Shown here one piece after another: positions 23,644 to 33,548 of a stretch of 64,000 bases of DNA. Each line of letters starts with the position of its first letter. Positions within the stretch are counted from its first letter, which is position 1. Origin of the DNA: Ypsolopha sequella (taxonomy: Eukaryota > Arthropoda > Insecta > Lepidoptera > Ypsolophidae); the NCBI GenBank assembly GCA_934047225.1, contig OW204012.1, positions 12,524,001-12,588,000 on the forward strand. Reading direction: 5' to 3'. The notes beneath the pieces are model-generated. The model searched no databases. It was not told the DNA's origin and saw only the letters and a program-made list of their open reading frames with translations. A program made the position numbers and the translations under genes.

Positions 23644-24073
23644 AAAATGGTTTAACTATTCTTGTTTCCCCATACAAACTTTGGACCCCCGTTTCACCCT
23701 CTTAGGGGGTGAATTTTGAAAAATCCTTTCTTAGTGCACCCCTAGACCTCTAAAGGAACCTACTTGCCAAATTTGGAATCTCTAGACCCAACGGTTTGGG
23801 CTGTGCGTTGATATGTCAGTCAGTCAGTCAGTCAGTCAGTCAGGTTCTTCTTTTATATAAAATGGTTTAACTATTCTTGTTTCCCCATACAAACTTTGGA
23901 CCCCCGTTTCACCCTCTTAGGGGGTGAATTTTGAAAAATCCTTTCTTAGTGCACCCCTAGACCTCTAAAGGAACCTACTTGCCAAATTTGGAATCTCTAG
24001 ACCCAACGGTTTGGGCTGTGCGTTGATATGTCAGTCAGTCAGTCAGTCAGTCAGTCAGGTTCTTCTTTTATAT
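23644..24073. repeat. 215-bp tandem duplication of a Helitron end
   Basis: Units 23644-23858 and 23859-24073 appear identical. Each runs from AAAATGGTTTAACTATTC to a (GTCA)n run plus GGTTCTTCTTTTATATA. The minus-strand outer end TCTAAATATATAAAAGAAG (24080 downward) is a Helitron-type 5' terminus that matches, inverted, the piece at 18704. Confidence 0.75.
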
Positions 24074-24212
24074 ATTTAGATAGATATTGAAATACCTGAA
24101 AACTTCGATTAAGATGATGGCATACGCTAGCAACTTTTTTTTAATTTCCGTCCAGCACAATAAGTCTAATCGCAAAGACCTTATTTGCTTTTCATAGAAG
24201 CGATTATATGTT

Positions 24213-24773
24213 GGAAAAAAAATTGTTTTGGCCATATCTTCGGAACGGAAGGTGGTACATCCCTAGGGGTCGGACCATAGGGTGCCAAAAAAGTTTTTTT
24301 TTTTTTATAAATGTCAAAACTTTAACCGCCCGTATCTCCTAGACGGCTTGAGTTAGACCCATGTTGATGGGTCTCTAAGAAAAGGTCTCGCCGAGATCTA
24401 GCCCCCCCCAGTGTCAAAACTTTAACGGCCTGTATCTCCCAAACGGCTTTTTTTTTTCGTTTTTTTTTTTTTTTTTTCATTTTCAGTTAGAGCTCGTCGG
24501 GCCCTTTTCTTAGAGTACCATGAACATGGGTCTAGCTTCAGCCGTTTGGGAGATACGGGCCGTTAAAGTTTTGACACGGGGGGGGCTAGATCTCGGCGAG
24601 ACCTTTTCTTAGACACCCATCATCATGGGTCTAACTCAAGCCGTCTAGGAGATACGGGCGGTTAAAGTTTTGACATTAAAAAAAAAAAAAAACTTTTTTG
24701 GCACCCTATGGTCCGACCCCTAGGGATGTACCACCTTCCGTTCCGAAGATATGGCCAAAACAATTTTTTTTTC
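24213..24773. repeat. large imperfect palindrome
   Basis: The left arm runs from AAAATTGTTTTGGCCATATC through CCCTAGGGGTCGGACC and the TCTCGCCGAGATCTAG block. The right arm is its inverse, with coordinate sum about 48986 in the outer parts and the centre near 24493 in a poly-T/GAGCTCG zone. Related single-arm sequence is at 22865-23115. Ends carry long A and T runs. Confidence 0.8.
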
Positions 24774-24839
24774 GGTACATCCCTTAAAAAAAAAAAGGCA
24801 ATTTTTCCCATCCCTAGTGATCGAGGACATCCCTAGGAA

Positions 24840-25130
24840 CTGCGCACGCTCGCGCTTCGCGCTCGCGTACTTGTGCCGGCGAACTTCGCCCGCTCGCGCT
24901 TCGCGCTCGCGGGCTCGTTCTGTCAAAAATATCGATCTTTCCCATCCCTAGTACCCAGGTACATCACTACGAACTGCGCCCGCTCGCGTTTCGCGCTCGC
25001 GGGCTCGTTCTGTCAATAACGTCAGAAAATGTCAATTTTTCCTATCCCTAGTACCCAGGTACATCACTACGAACTTCGCTCGCTCGCCCGTTCGTGCTCG
25101 TTCGAAGGCTCGCCCTTCGGGCTCGCCTAC
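24840..25130. repeat. GC-rich palindromic blocks, three or four related units
   Basis: CGCTCGCGCTTCGCGCTCGC-type palindromes occur at about 24845, 24890 and 24980, and a diverged form at 25075-25130. Most are followed by GGGCTCGTTCTGTCAA and by CCCATCCCTAGTACCCAGG. They are strikingly CpG-rich within AT-rich DNA. ORFs of 66-72 residues across them are artefacts. Confidence 0.7.
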
Positions 25131-26313
25131 TCACTCGAAACATTTTTCAAAACTCCCATACAACGACACGTCTCACTAAAATGTCAAAAAACCATGTCAA
25201 ATGTCCAAAAATGTCAAATGTCAAGGTTTTTCCCCACTCAGTATTAGACACCTGACATTGTTTTCATACATTACTACCATGTCAAAAAACTCCTTCAAAC
25301 TAAACAACCATGTCAGTCAGTCAGTCAGTGAGTTACCGTTTTGTAGTAGCTTTATATATAGTCAAAAAAAATTAAGTATGGACAATATGAAGAAAATATG
25401 AATGAATACATACCTGCAAAACATATACGAGTATTTCGATTCTTAGTCGTCAACTCGTCATCACATCCTTCGAATAACATTATTTTGTCATGCTATACTT
25501 GCATAAAACCATCCATAATCATTTCGTTACACACAACGGACCAGCAACGGACCAACGGACTGAACGGACTAACCCGAAGCCCGAAAAAGTCCGATCGGTC
25601 CGTGGTCCGCGGACCTGCTCACGGTTGAAAAAGTCCTATTTGATGATTTAGGACTTTTTATACGTTTTCGGTCTTTTACGGACTTTTTATTTGGTCCATA
25701 TGACAGCTCTGCACGACACCCGTTGGCGCCTTCCACCGCATCGGATGTAGGTAAAGTCAGGTATTATCGTGATATAGGCAATATCGTGATAACTTTTTAA
25801 ACGTACATACCTTTGTTCTCCTTTGGTTGAATGGAATGAAACGCAACATATGGTAAGCCACAAGAAAAAAGAAGATGGATATATGTTTCGCATGTTCCTG
25901 GCGCCGCTGTTTTAGCGCCAGTAAACATTTTGAGCCGCGACCTATCAAAACTTGTGTTTTTGTGGTGAGGGTTACGGATATTTTAATTGTTTTTCTTATG
26001 TTTCTCAAGTAAGTATATCAAAGTTTTATGAAAAACTGATTACTTGTTAGTTTATGAACACAAGTACGTAAAGATTACGAAAAAGTATTTGTTTTTGAAG
26101 CCGTGAGACCTTAGGTTATGATGCCGAAATCTTATAAGATTTTCCAAACCGGCGGAGGCCTTTCTGGGGGGCCGTTTTCGATAAATAAAATAAAATACTT
26201 GCATGATATTTTATAATACGATTGTTTCATATTCCTGAAGCTTATATAGTCAAGATTATTTATGTGTTACTAGATTAGAGAAAGACTTAAAAAAAATTAT
26301 CACGATATTACCC

Positions 26314-27354
26314 ATGTATCACGGTATAACCTTCCTTATATTTGCTTTTAGACTACCATGGAAGAAACTTCCAAAAAAAAGGCTACAATACACATACTCC
26401 GATGTTCAGTATGCTCTTAAACTGGTACGGGAGGAGCACAAAACTATTTATGCAGCATCAAAACAGTCAGGAGTACCATGGAGTACTATAAAAGATTATA
26501 TTGGAACAGAAGATCAGAACGCTCTCAAGCTGGGAAGACCTTTTGCGCTATCTTCAGAAAAGGAACTGCAAGTATATAATTATGTAAAGATGCAAGAACT
26601 GGGATTTGGTCTAACAGTGTATCAGTTAAGATTTGGTCTAACAGTGTATCAGTTAAGATTTGGTCTAACAGTGTATCAGTTAAGATTTGGTCTAACAGTG
26701 TATCAGTTAAGATTTGGTCTAACAGTGTATCAGTTAAGATTTGGTCTAACAGTGTATCAGTTAAGATTTGGTCTAACAGTGTATCAGTTAAGATTTGGTC
26801 TAACAGTGTATCAGTTAAGATTTGGTCTAACAGTGTATCAGTTAAGATTTGGTCTAACAGTGTATCAGTTAAGATTTGGTCTAACAGTGTATCAGTTAAG
26901 ATTTGGTCTAACAGTGTATCAGTTAAGATTTGGTCTAACAGTGTATCAGTTAAGATTTGGTCTAACAGTGTATCAGTTAAGATTTGGTCTAACAGTGTAT
27001 CAGTTAAGATTTGGTCTAACAGTGTATCAGTTAAGATTTGGTCTAACAGTGTATCAGTTAAGATTTGGTCTAACAGTGTATCAGTTAAGATTTGGTCTAA
27101 CAGTGTATCAGTTAAGATTTGGTCTAACAGTGTATCAGTTAAGATTTGGTCTAACAGTGTATCAGTTAAGATTTGGTCTAACAGTGTATCAGTTAAGATT
27201 TGGTCTAACAGTGTATCAGTTAAGATTTGGTCTAACAGTGTATCAGTTAAGAGTTATAGCATACAAAGCTGCACTTTCAAAGAACAGAGACAAATACCCT
27301 TCCAAAAAAGAAATAGCATCAATGTGGTGGTGGACATCTTTCAAAAAAAGATGA
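26314..27354 (+). pseudogene. pogo-like transposase DNA-binding region with a 24-fold repeat expansion
   Basis: The open frame encodes 346 residues. After a doubtful start comes a Psq-type helix-turn-helix (YSDVQYALKLVREEHKTIYA...GVPWSTIKDYI, about residues 28-70). A CENP-B-type HTH follows (ALSSEKELQVYNYVKMQELG, then FGLTVYQLR-VIAYKAAL and WWWTSFKKR). Such paired HTH domains bind the inverted repeats in pogo/Tigger transposases. Residues 98-313 are 24 exact copies of FGLTVYQLR, interrupting a CENP-B helix. The frame stops just where the DDE domain should begin, so it is not a working transposase. The likelier natural start is ATGG at 26358, just after an acceptor-like TTTGCTTTTAG. Reaching the domain frame from it needs 7, not 8, A in the run 26373-26380, so a 1-base shift is likely there. 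Confidence 0.82.
26605..27252 (+). repeat. 24 x 27-bp perfect tandem repeat in coding frame
   Basis: The unit begins TTTGGTCTAACAGTG, is 27 bp long, and encodes FGLTVYQLR. Exactly 24 units fill 648 bp, and I see no variant unit. The family would normally carry it once, between KMQELG and VIAYKAA. Confidence 0.97.
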
Positions 27355-27423
27355 CAGATTACAGCATACAGCTGACAGATTTTCTGCAACTCTTATTTTT
27401 GTAATCTTTCATTTAAAGAGTTA

Positions 27424-27561
27424 TGCCCGTTTTCACTAACCTTAAATGACGCCTAAATCGGTTGCCTAAATATTCAAGAGTTCTTAAGGTAATAGAAATA
27501 AGAGTTCCTAAATATTTAGGCATCCGATTTAGGCGTCACCTAAGGTTAGTGAAAACGGGCA
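27424..27561. mobile_element. 138-bp MITE with long inverted repeats
   Basis: Ends TGCCCGTTTTCACTAACCTT and its inverse AAGGTTAGTGAAAACGGGCA, extended by ACGCCTAAATCGG/CCGATTTAGGCGT and CTAAATATT. TA on both sides (27422-27423, 27562-27563). It is nested in the pogo-like element. Confidence 0.8.
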
Positions 27562-27848
27562 TAATTACTGTTTGATTGAATTTGTATTGTTTTTGGACTT
27601 AAACCACCTTTTATTATAGGTATCACGATATTACCTGACTTTATCACGATATTGCCTAATGTGGTAATGGTTTTAGTTTTTATATTTGTGTAGATCGTAA
27701 AGTAATTGAATACTGGTAAATAGTAGCACTTTGGTTAGGAAACGAATACGCAAATAAGAGATTATCAAACATGCCCCTTCAGCTATTCTGATATTCCAGT
27801 TTTCAATAAATTTTCATTTCGTATCACGACAATACCTGACTCTACCTA

Positions 27849-28190
27849 TAGCGCGCTCGCTCGCTCAAAGCGCTCGACACTAGGTTCGTCCTGTGCGCTC
27901 GATCACTGTTTCAACCGCCCACCTCCCCGCACAACGCCGTCCCGAGAGCACAAGTCACTCGAAGCCGGACAAGACGCGCGAGCGGCGGCCCATGGCCGGC
28001 TCTATACAAGTTCATACATTTTTACTCTCCGCCGGCGCCGTCGCAAGAAGAACCGCTTGGCGCACCTCTCGAAGCATGAAGCTGTGGCCGAGGGGTTAGG
28101 GCAACGACGACGCACGGCGTTCACCGTCGGGCAAACGGGTAGGCAACCGCCGTGCGCGTGGGCTGCGTCGTCGATGGAGGAGGGATAGTG
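27849..28190. other. GC-rich block of unknown origin
   Basis: About 340 bp of markedly CpG-rich DNA between the pogo-like element and a TTAA-flanked MITE. Plus-strand frames give Arg-rich peptides (RRRRRKKNRLAHLSKHEAVA), and neither strand gives a recognisable domain. It may be part of a LINE, or the remainder of the older repeat seen at 17928-18093. Confidence 0.4.
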
Positions 28191-28217
28191 GATGCACTCG
28201 ATTTTTTTAATTACCGT

Positions 28218-28631
28218 TTAAGAGGCTATGTGAATTTTATTTTTGTCACTGTCACTCCAAGCGAAAAATCGCGCAGTACGAGAGGGGCGGATTCAGAGCA
28301 AAAGGGAAAAAAGTTGATTTTATATTTTTATTAAAAAAACTAAAATAGCTAGCAAAATTTCATATATTGCATCTCTACATATTGTTAAAACACACCTAAT
28401 AAAATATGTTTGAGTTCTGTATATGGTTCCTATTCGTCAAACGAGGAGAAAAAGTGTGTTTGAAGACCTCATTTCAACAATTATTTCTATCGAGGAAAAT
28501 TTATCCAAACATGTTTTCCAATTTCAAAACCCATATAGTCAAAATGAAAAATAAATTTATTAAAATTTTCCGTGTAATTCATGAAATACACAGAAAAGAA
28601 ACACCCGTATTTTTTTCGCATATCGCCTTAA
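28218..28631. mobile_element. piggyBac-like MITE, family 1, copy 1
   Basis: TTAA on both ends (28218-28221 and 28628-28631). Inner ends GAGGCTATGTGAATTTTA and TTTTTTCGCATATCGCC are roughly inverted. Copies at 35227-35654 (inverted) and 37847-38270. No transposase. Small ORFs in each copy are shared by descent, not by coding selection. Confidence 0.65.
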
Positions 28632-28853
28632 TAACCACCCCTAATAATGAACAATTGCTTAAATAGCTAACAAATGAAGTGAAGAAAATAATTCTTTTCC
28701 TATAACTTCCATCGCTCACGCATTGAAGGTGAAGCGATATCAACATTGAACGGAATGGAACTAAAACGAAAGTGTCTAGCCTGCCATCAGCGGCTGTTTA
28801 GCAAAATAATATATTCTGCCACTAGCGACAAAATAGCAAAAATAATTATTCTA

Positions 28854-29066
28854 AAGCCTGACCAGGAAAATAAAAAACCTGCTCATTTGCTTTAATAATT
28901 TTTATTTTATGATTGCAACACTCTGACAGCACACACGAAAAAAGAACACCACACTTTGACAGCAATCGACATAATGACGTTTTAAAGTTGAGGTTGCCAG
29001 TAGAAACAATTTGTTAAAAAATTAATTCCGCAATATGGCGAGGTTTTTTATTTATTGGTCAGGCTA
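28854..29066. mobile_element. TA-flanked MITE (AGCCTGACC ends)
   Basis: Left end AAGCCTGACCAGGAAAATAA, right end TTATTTATTGGTCAGGCTA, with TA on each side. 213 bp, non-coding. Tc1/mariner type by target site. Confidence 0.7.
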
Positions 29067-29098
29067 TACTACAAGTTTTTGATTAATTGAAATGTCAA

Positions 29099-29353
29099 TA
29101 TAAGGTTAAATAATATTAGTTGGCGAAACTTAAAACATAGGTAGTACAGTTTATATTGTATGGGAGCGAGGCGAAATTCGCAACTTTTTTTCTCTTCCTC
29201 CTATACAAATTGCCCCGAACAGCTGACTGGTTCAGTATGGAAACGCGAAAACAAATTTTAAAATTTCGCTTAGCTCTCATACAAACAATTGTTCATATAG
29301 ACTAGTACTACCTATGTTTTGAGTTTCGCCAACTAATATTATTTAACCTTATA
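29099..29353. mobile_element. MITE with about 50-bp inverted repeats
   Basis: TATAAGGTTAAATAATATTA at the left and the inverse TAATATTATTTAACCTTATA at the right, extended by GTTGGCGAAACT and ACATAGGTAGTAC. The centre is unrelated AT-rich DNA. Confidence 0.78.
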
Positions 29354-29602
29354 TATATGCCTAAATCCGCCCATTTGATTAGTCTTGCTAAGAAGAAGGG
29401 CAAGACCGACTCAGGACACCCCGACTCTATACAGTCTTTTGGCTACTACCCCTGGAGTCACAAATTATACTAGAGTGTTTATAAAAAGCCAAAGGCGCGA
29501 AGCGAAGCCGAAGCTGCGAAGGCGAGCGTAGGTGACGCCTTTGTTACGCAAGTCCCGCAGCGCCGTAGCCGATGCAGAAATGAATTTGTGTCATAAAAAT
29601 AC

Positions 29603-30001
29603 TTCAAATTCAAATAGTTTATTTTGCAAAGCAGGTATAGATATATACACTTTTTACACGTCAAATTTAATCTAATAAAGAAAATATATGTAATGAAATA
29701 ATAAATGTACATGAACTAAATTAAAGGTTTATTTAATTTATGTAGCAATATATTTACGATTAAAATGATAGGTAAAATATATATTATACAAGGTAAAAAC
29801 CAATCAGCCGGCCGAACCCATACCGGAGACCCGGCCAGGGACCAGGAACAAGGTTCAATGATCACCAACCGAGCCCCCAGCACGAATCCAGGCGGCCGAC
29901 CAAATCCCATCCTATATACTACATACTAATAGGTTACATATATAAATACATGCCTACCTCCGCCCATTAGATTAGTCTTGCTAAGAAGAAGGGCAAGAAA
30001 C
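29603..30001 (-). repeat. retroposon 3' end with TTTGAA tail, copy 1
   Basis: On the minus strand it runs from CTTGCCCTTCTTCTTAGCAA through GGTCCCTGGCCGGGTCTCCG to TGCAAAATAAACTATTTGAA. The last part is a (TTTGAA)n-type tail. Copies at 56401-56819 and 57393-57665 (both plus strand) and a scrap at 29360-29404. It looks like the 3' end of a LINE or LINE-dependent SINE. Confidence 0.65.
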
Positions 30002-30490
30002 TTAGCAACATCATGTCTTTTTTTTTTCAACATAAAACTTATACTATACAATATATGACTTATATCTACTTTAACCAAGGGATAAGAAAATACAAGACAG
30101 CAGGAATTCAGGTTAATGAAAAAAACTATTGATAGGTTCAAATGGCCTATAAATGAACTTGCGGCAGAATAGCCGTTTTTACTATTCAGCCACCAGTAGC
30201 TATACTCACTAAGTTCAACCAACGTGTGTTGAATATTGTACCTTATCTAGTTGACGTTAGGAAGTACATTTCAATAAATTTAAAATAATTGGTCATTTGT
30301 ACGGAACCCTAAAAGAGCAAGGCCCGACTCGCACTTGGCCAGCCATGCATGAGGATATTGATCAAGGGCGGAACCAGCCTGCGAGCCAGGGGTGGTCACA
30401 TGCTCCGAATTAATCCAAATATTATAATAAAACTTTGTGCAATTTTAGGCAAATTTAGCGTGTCTGTATAGAAAAAAAGTTGAACTAGGC

Positions 30491-30518
30491 CCAGGGGGGG
30501 GGGTCATGACCCCCCCTG
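30491..30518. repeat. G-run / C-run palindrome
   Basis: CCA, ten G, TCATGA, seven C, TGG: a near-perfect palindrome with homopolymer arms. Confidence 0.85.
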
Positions 30519-30560
30519 GATCTGCCATTGATATTGATGATGATCCACTTCGACCGTTAT

Positions 30561-30826
30561 TAGGGTTCCGTACCGAAAGGGTAACCAACGAGGCCCTATT
30601 ACTAAGACTCCGCTGTCCGTCTGTCTGTCCGTCTGTCACCAGGCTGTATCCCTGAACCGTGATAGTTAGACAGTTGAAATTTTCACAGACGATATATTTC
30701 TGTTGCCGCTATACTTAAATACTTAAAGGGGCTCCCATAGAACAGACATGTTTTTTTTTTTGCCGTTTTTATAGATAATGGTACGGAACCCTTCGTGCGC
30801 GAGTCCGATCCGCACTTGTCCCGTTT
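30561..30826 (+). repeat. short GGTTCCGTA-type repeat
   Basis: Same family and order of motifs as 17459-17768, with a deletion in the AATAAATA segment and CCGATCCGCACTTGTCC at the end. Confidence 0.75.
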
Positions 30827-31041
30827 TTCAGTCATACCGTTTATAGTGCTACAAGGATCTTATGACGCGTGGATGACAGTGACAGTGACAAACAAGGAGT
30901 ATGGTAGCGGCGTTAGTTCCGATTTTGAACACAACTATTGAATGCAATCCCGGTATACCGGAATCCCGATATTTTGCGGGATTAGTACCGCACGTCAAAT
31001 CATGCGGGATCCAACCGGATTAGCATAAGATTAGATAAGAT

Positions 31042-31211
31042 TAGCCTAAGCATGAAAACATATCCGTATCGTTGCGTTTGAAACTAAACTTAGGTTGCCA
31101 TACGTAGCTGTTAGTTCCGCTACTGTCCGCTTGGAGCGGTTTCCCAGATTCCATACGATTTTGATGTAGTTTGAAACGCAACTATACGGAGATGTTTTCA
31201 AGCTTTAGGCT
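31042..31211. mobile_element. TAGCCTAAG-type MITE, copy 1
   Basis: Starts TAGCCTAAGCATGAAAACAT and ends with the diverged inverse (TTTTCAAGCTTTAGGCT). Its internal GTCCGCTTGGAGCGG is shared with the copies at 59932-60102 and 60134-60302. Confidence 0.75.
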
Positions 31212-31224
31212 CAGGACCATAGAG

Positions 31225-31454
31225 TATATAAGGTCTTTCAATTTAAATTGAAAGTAATTGAGGAGGTGATTCAGTATCGTTAATACATCACATTTTTTTT
31301 GGTACAAAGTGGTCCGATCAGCTGACTCAGTTTGTATGGACAAGTGAAGAAAAACTTCGCGCAAAAAAAAGTACTTTGCAGTGGAATGGGATGTATTAAC
31401 GGTACTGAATCACCCCCTAAATTACTTTCCATTTAAATTGAAAGACCTTATATA
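31225..31454. mobile_element. MITE with about 60-bp inverted repeats
   Basis: TATATAAGGTCTTTCAATTT at the left and the inverse AAATTGAAAGACCTTATATA at the right. Inner arms GGTGATTCAGTATCGTTAAT and ATTAACGGTACTGAATCACC pair too. TA-rich target. Confidence 0.8.
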
Positions 31455-31849
31455 ATTAGCTGCGGATCAACAAATTCCATGTGTTATTCGCCGCGCAAAC
31501 TGATGCGCTTGTGATGGATCGACTGCTAAGCGCACGTCGTTGACAGACAGGACAAGCAACGGAACTTCCTATTGTTTGACATAATCTTGGTCAAGCCAAT
31601 GACGAAACACCAAGTCCGGTGCCCAAAAGGTCGTATATCAGTCTTTATTGCCTTGCAACAGAAGTGAATTTGGCGCGAAAACGTAACTTAGAAGTAACTG
31701 TACAATGCAGGTACACATGAGATGACAAACCTCGAGATAATGCTTCTTTTCGTTTTTTTAATTGGTCGGTTAGATTTTGTTCCCAGAATTTTTAGTTTTA
31801 TAGACAACTTATAGATAATTATTATCACATTAGTTGAGCCGTACCGTAC
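31455..31849. other. intergenic sequence, nothing recognised
   Basis: No reading frame, RNA or element boundary seen. No copy elsewhere in the window was noticed. Confidence 0.4.
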
Positions 31850-31990
31850 TTTAAGTTATTCCTCGCGGTGTTTTCCTTCACCGTTCAGCAAGTGGAAAGT
31901 AAGAACAAATACTATGCACATAAATTCCGAAAAACTCATTGTTGGAAGCCCGACCGGCGATCGAAGAGCGATTGAGAGGCCTTTCTACAG
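31850..31990 (+). repeat. retroposon 3' region with GTGTTTTCCTTCACCG
   Basis: CGCGGTGTTTTCCTTCACCG...CAGCAAGTGG...ATTCCGAAAAACTCATTG also occurs at 38275-38326 plus 39003-39060, where a TTAA element splits it. I recognise the block as a common moth LINE/SINE 3' region. Confidence 0.6.
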
Positions 31991-32135
31991 GTTCTACTAT
32001 TTAAATAAATAAGAAATTTAATTTATTTCGGATAACAAAGATCCATATTTGTTTACATGCCATTCGTTTCAAATTATAATAATAAATTTCAAAATACAAT
32101 AATAACTAATGTCAAACACAATTCATAATAATGGG

Positions 32136-32167
<32 letters not shown>

Positions 32168-32346
32168 AATTAAAGATTAGAAATTAAAAACGTTTAATAC
32201 CTTCTCACCGGCACGGCTAATGCGGTAATACATATTTAGCTATCGCTGCTTATTCTTAAAATATCCCGCTTCAAACTCGATTTCACCCCGTAGACGTCTT
32301 TTGTGTCAGAACTGAAATATTGCTACAGTTTTACACAAAATATAAA

Positions 32347-32468
32347 GGTCCCGGCAGTAAATAATGCACATCGTATCGTAGCATTAACACGAAGCACTAA
32401 CAGTGCGGTGACAGAGATGACGCTCTACGAAGTCGAAGATAGCCGATGTGCATTATTTACTGCCGGGT
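32347..32468. repeat. 122-bp stem-loop
   Basis: CCCGGCAGTAAATAATGCACATCG near 32349 and its inverse to 32467, with a loop of about 70 bp. Possibly a very small MITE. Confidence 0.7.
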
Positions 32469-33425
32469 ACTGTAAGTCCGATTGGCAGTTTTCGTTTGCG
32501 CAGAAGGGCACGAATTTGTTTTCGACAGAAGCCGAATGTGTAAACACAAATTTATCTACATTGAACTTTATTTGCAATATAAAATGGCAGAGCATTGTTT
32601 GCTATGTATTCATAGCTCTGTGCAGCTTACATGGTTCATACACTGACAGACATGTACATGACATATACAGATTGTTTACAATTTATTTACCTATGCCTAT
32701 AGGCATGATCAAAAAGGTTTCTTATGTATTTGACATAGAACAGCTGTCAAAGTTAAATAAACTTTGAATCGAAATTTTAAACGCTATATTGACCTACGAA
32801 CTGTCAAAAAATAAGTTCTAGTTCACACTTTACGCTTGACACGTGAGACAATATGCATTTTATTGTGAGCAGAAGTAATTGAAGTGTCTAGATTCCATAC
32901 ATATTAAGTTTAAGTGAGAGATATAGTACTAGATCGGTAATTTTTATCATAAGCGATTGGTAGCTCGACTAAAATTGGTCTACAGCGCAGGTACCATCGA
33001 AGAAATTGCCGCAGACCCACTTTTCGCTCTTATCACCATGCAATACGGGCTAAAAGTGGGCCAGCGTATTTTTCCCTGATATTACATCGGAAGGACCACA
33101 GATATATATCAAAATAGATGACGCCAGCGTATGTACTTCGCGTGCTAAAAAAGGGCGCCAAAAAGAGAGCAATATGCTCTTCCTTCATAAATATTGAATC
33201 TTACAACTTTGACTCTTATGAGCTATGTTTTAAGTCTTACAATTCCTTCTAAAATTCAAATTGCTGTCAAACGTTTTCATTGCAAAATGTGTCACGCTTA
33301 GTTTTTATAGAGTTTGATGCATTTGCGTCATCTATTTAGATCAATGGCTGTGGGGAGGACTTAAATTTTGGGTAAAACTGTAAACAACGTGTTTGCTATT
33401 GTCTATGATTGAATTTGATCTGGGG

Positions 33426-33548
33426 CCTAATTGTCTAATATCAACATCTATCGCTATCGCTTTCATAGGTACTTGTGATTGTCTAGAAATGATTTGCCAA
33501 TCACGATACCTTTGAAAGCGATAGAATAGTAGATGTTGAATTAAAACA
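33426..33548. repeat. stem-loop, probable MITE
   Basis: GGGCCTAATTGT, ATCAACATCTATCGCTATC and CGCTTTCATAGGTA on the left are matched by inverse segments TACCTTTGAAAGCG, CTATTCTAC... (as GATAGAATAGTAGATGTTGA) and ACAATAAGGTCC on the right. Confidence 0.65.

Larger units (their letters stand above)
18094..25711. mobile_element. 7.6-kb non-autonomous hAT-superfamily element
   Basis: The terminal inverted repeats begin CAGAGCTGTCACATGGACC and end GGTCCATATGACAGCTCTG. An exact 8-bp target duplication, CACGACAC, lies at 18086-18093 and 25712-25719. CAGAG-type ends plus an 8-bp duplication are diagnostic of hAT. Both subterminal regions are crowded with GGTCCG/CGGACC motifs (18110-18265 and 25535-25690), as expected of transposase-binding sites. 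I find no hAT transposase. The bulk is nested insertions: a Helitron with a LINE inside, Helitron end fragments and palindromic repeats. Confidence 0.88.
25750..27846 (+). mobile_element. 2.1-kb pogo-like (Tc1/mariner superfamily) element
   Basis: Ends are GGTAAAGTCAGGTATTATCG and, inverted, GTCGTGATA...: the right end reads TATCACGACAATACCTGACT then CTACC. TA flanks both ends (25748-25749 and 27847-27848), the target duplication of Tc1/mariner/pogo elements. A second copy of the terminal motif lies inside at 27617-27660. The only ORF is the DNA-binding part of a transposase; no DDE catalytic domain follows. The element sits in the same older repeat that received the hAT element. Confidence 0.78.

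Noticed and set aside
24720..25401. Several 62-72-residue ORFs across the CpG-rich palindromes
   Set aside because: Arg/Ala/Ser-rich translation of hairpin DNA in several frames at once.
26605..27252. Array of equal repeats as a possible CRISPR
   Set aside because: The units are contiguous, with no spacers, and lie in the reading frame of a eukaryotic transposase.
32303..32767. 154-residue open frame on the plus strand
   Set aside because: It opens across a 122-bp stem-loop, starts in a non-ATG context, and shows no domain, signal peptide or splice context. Length alone is plausible by chance in 64 kb.
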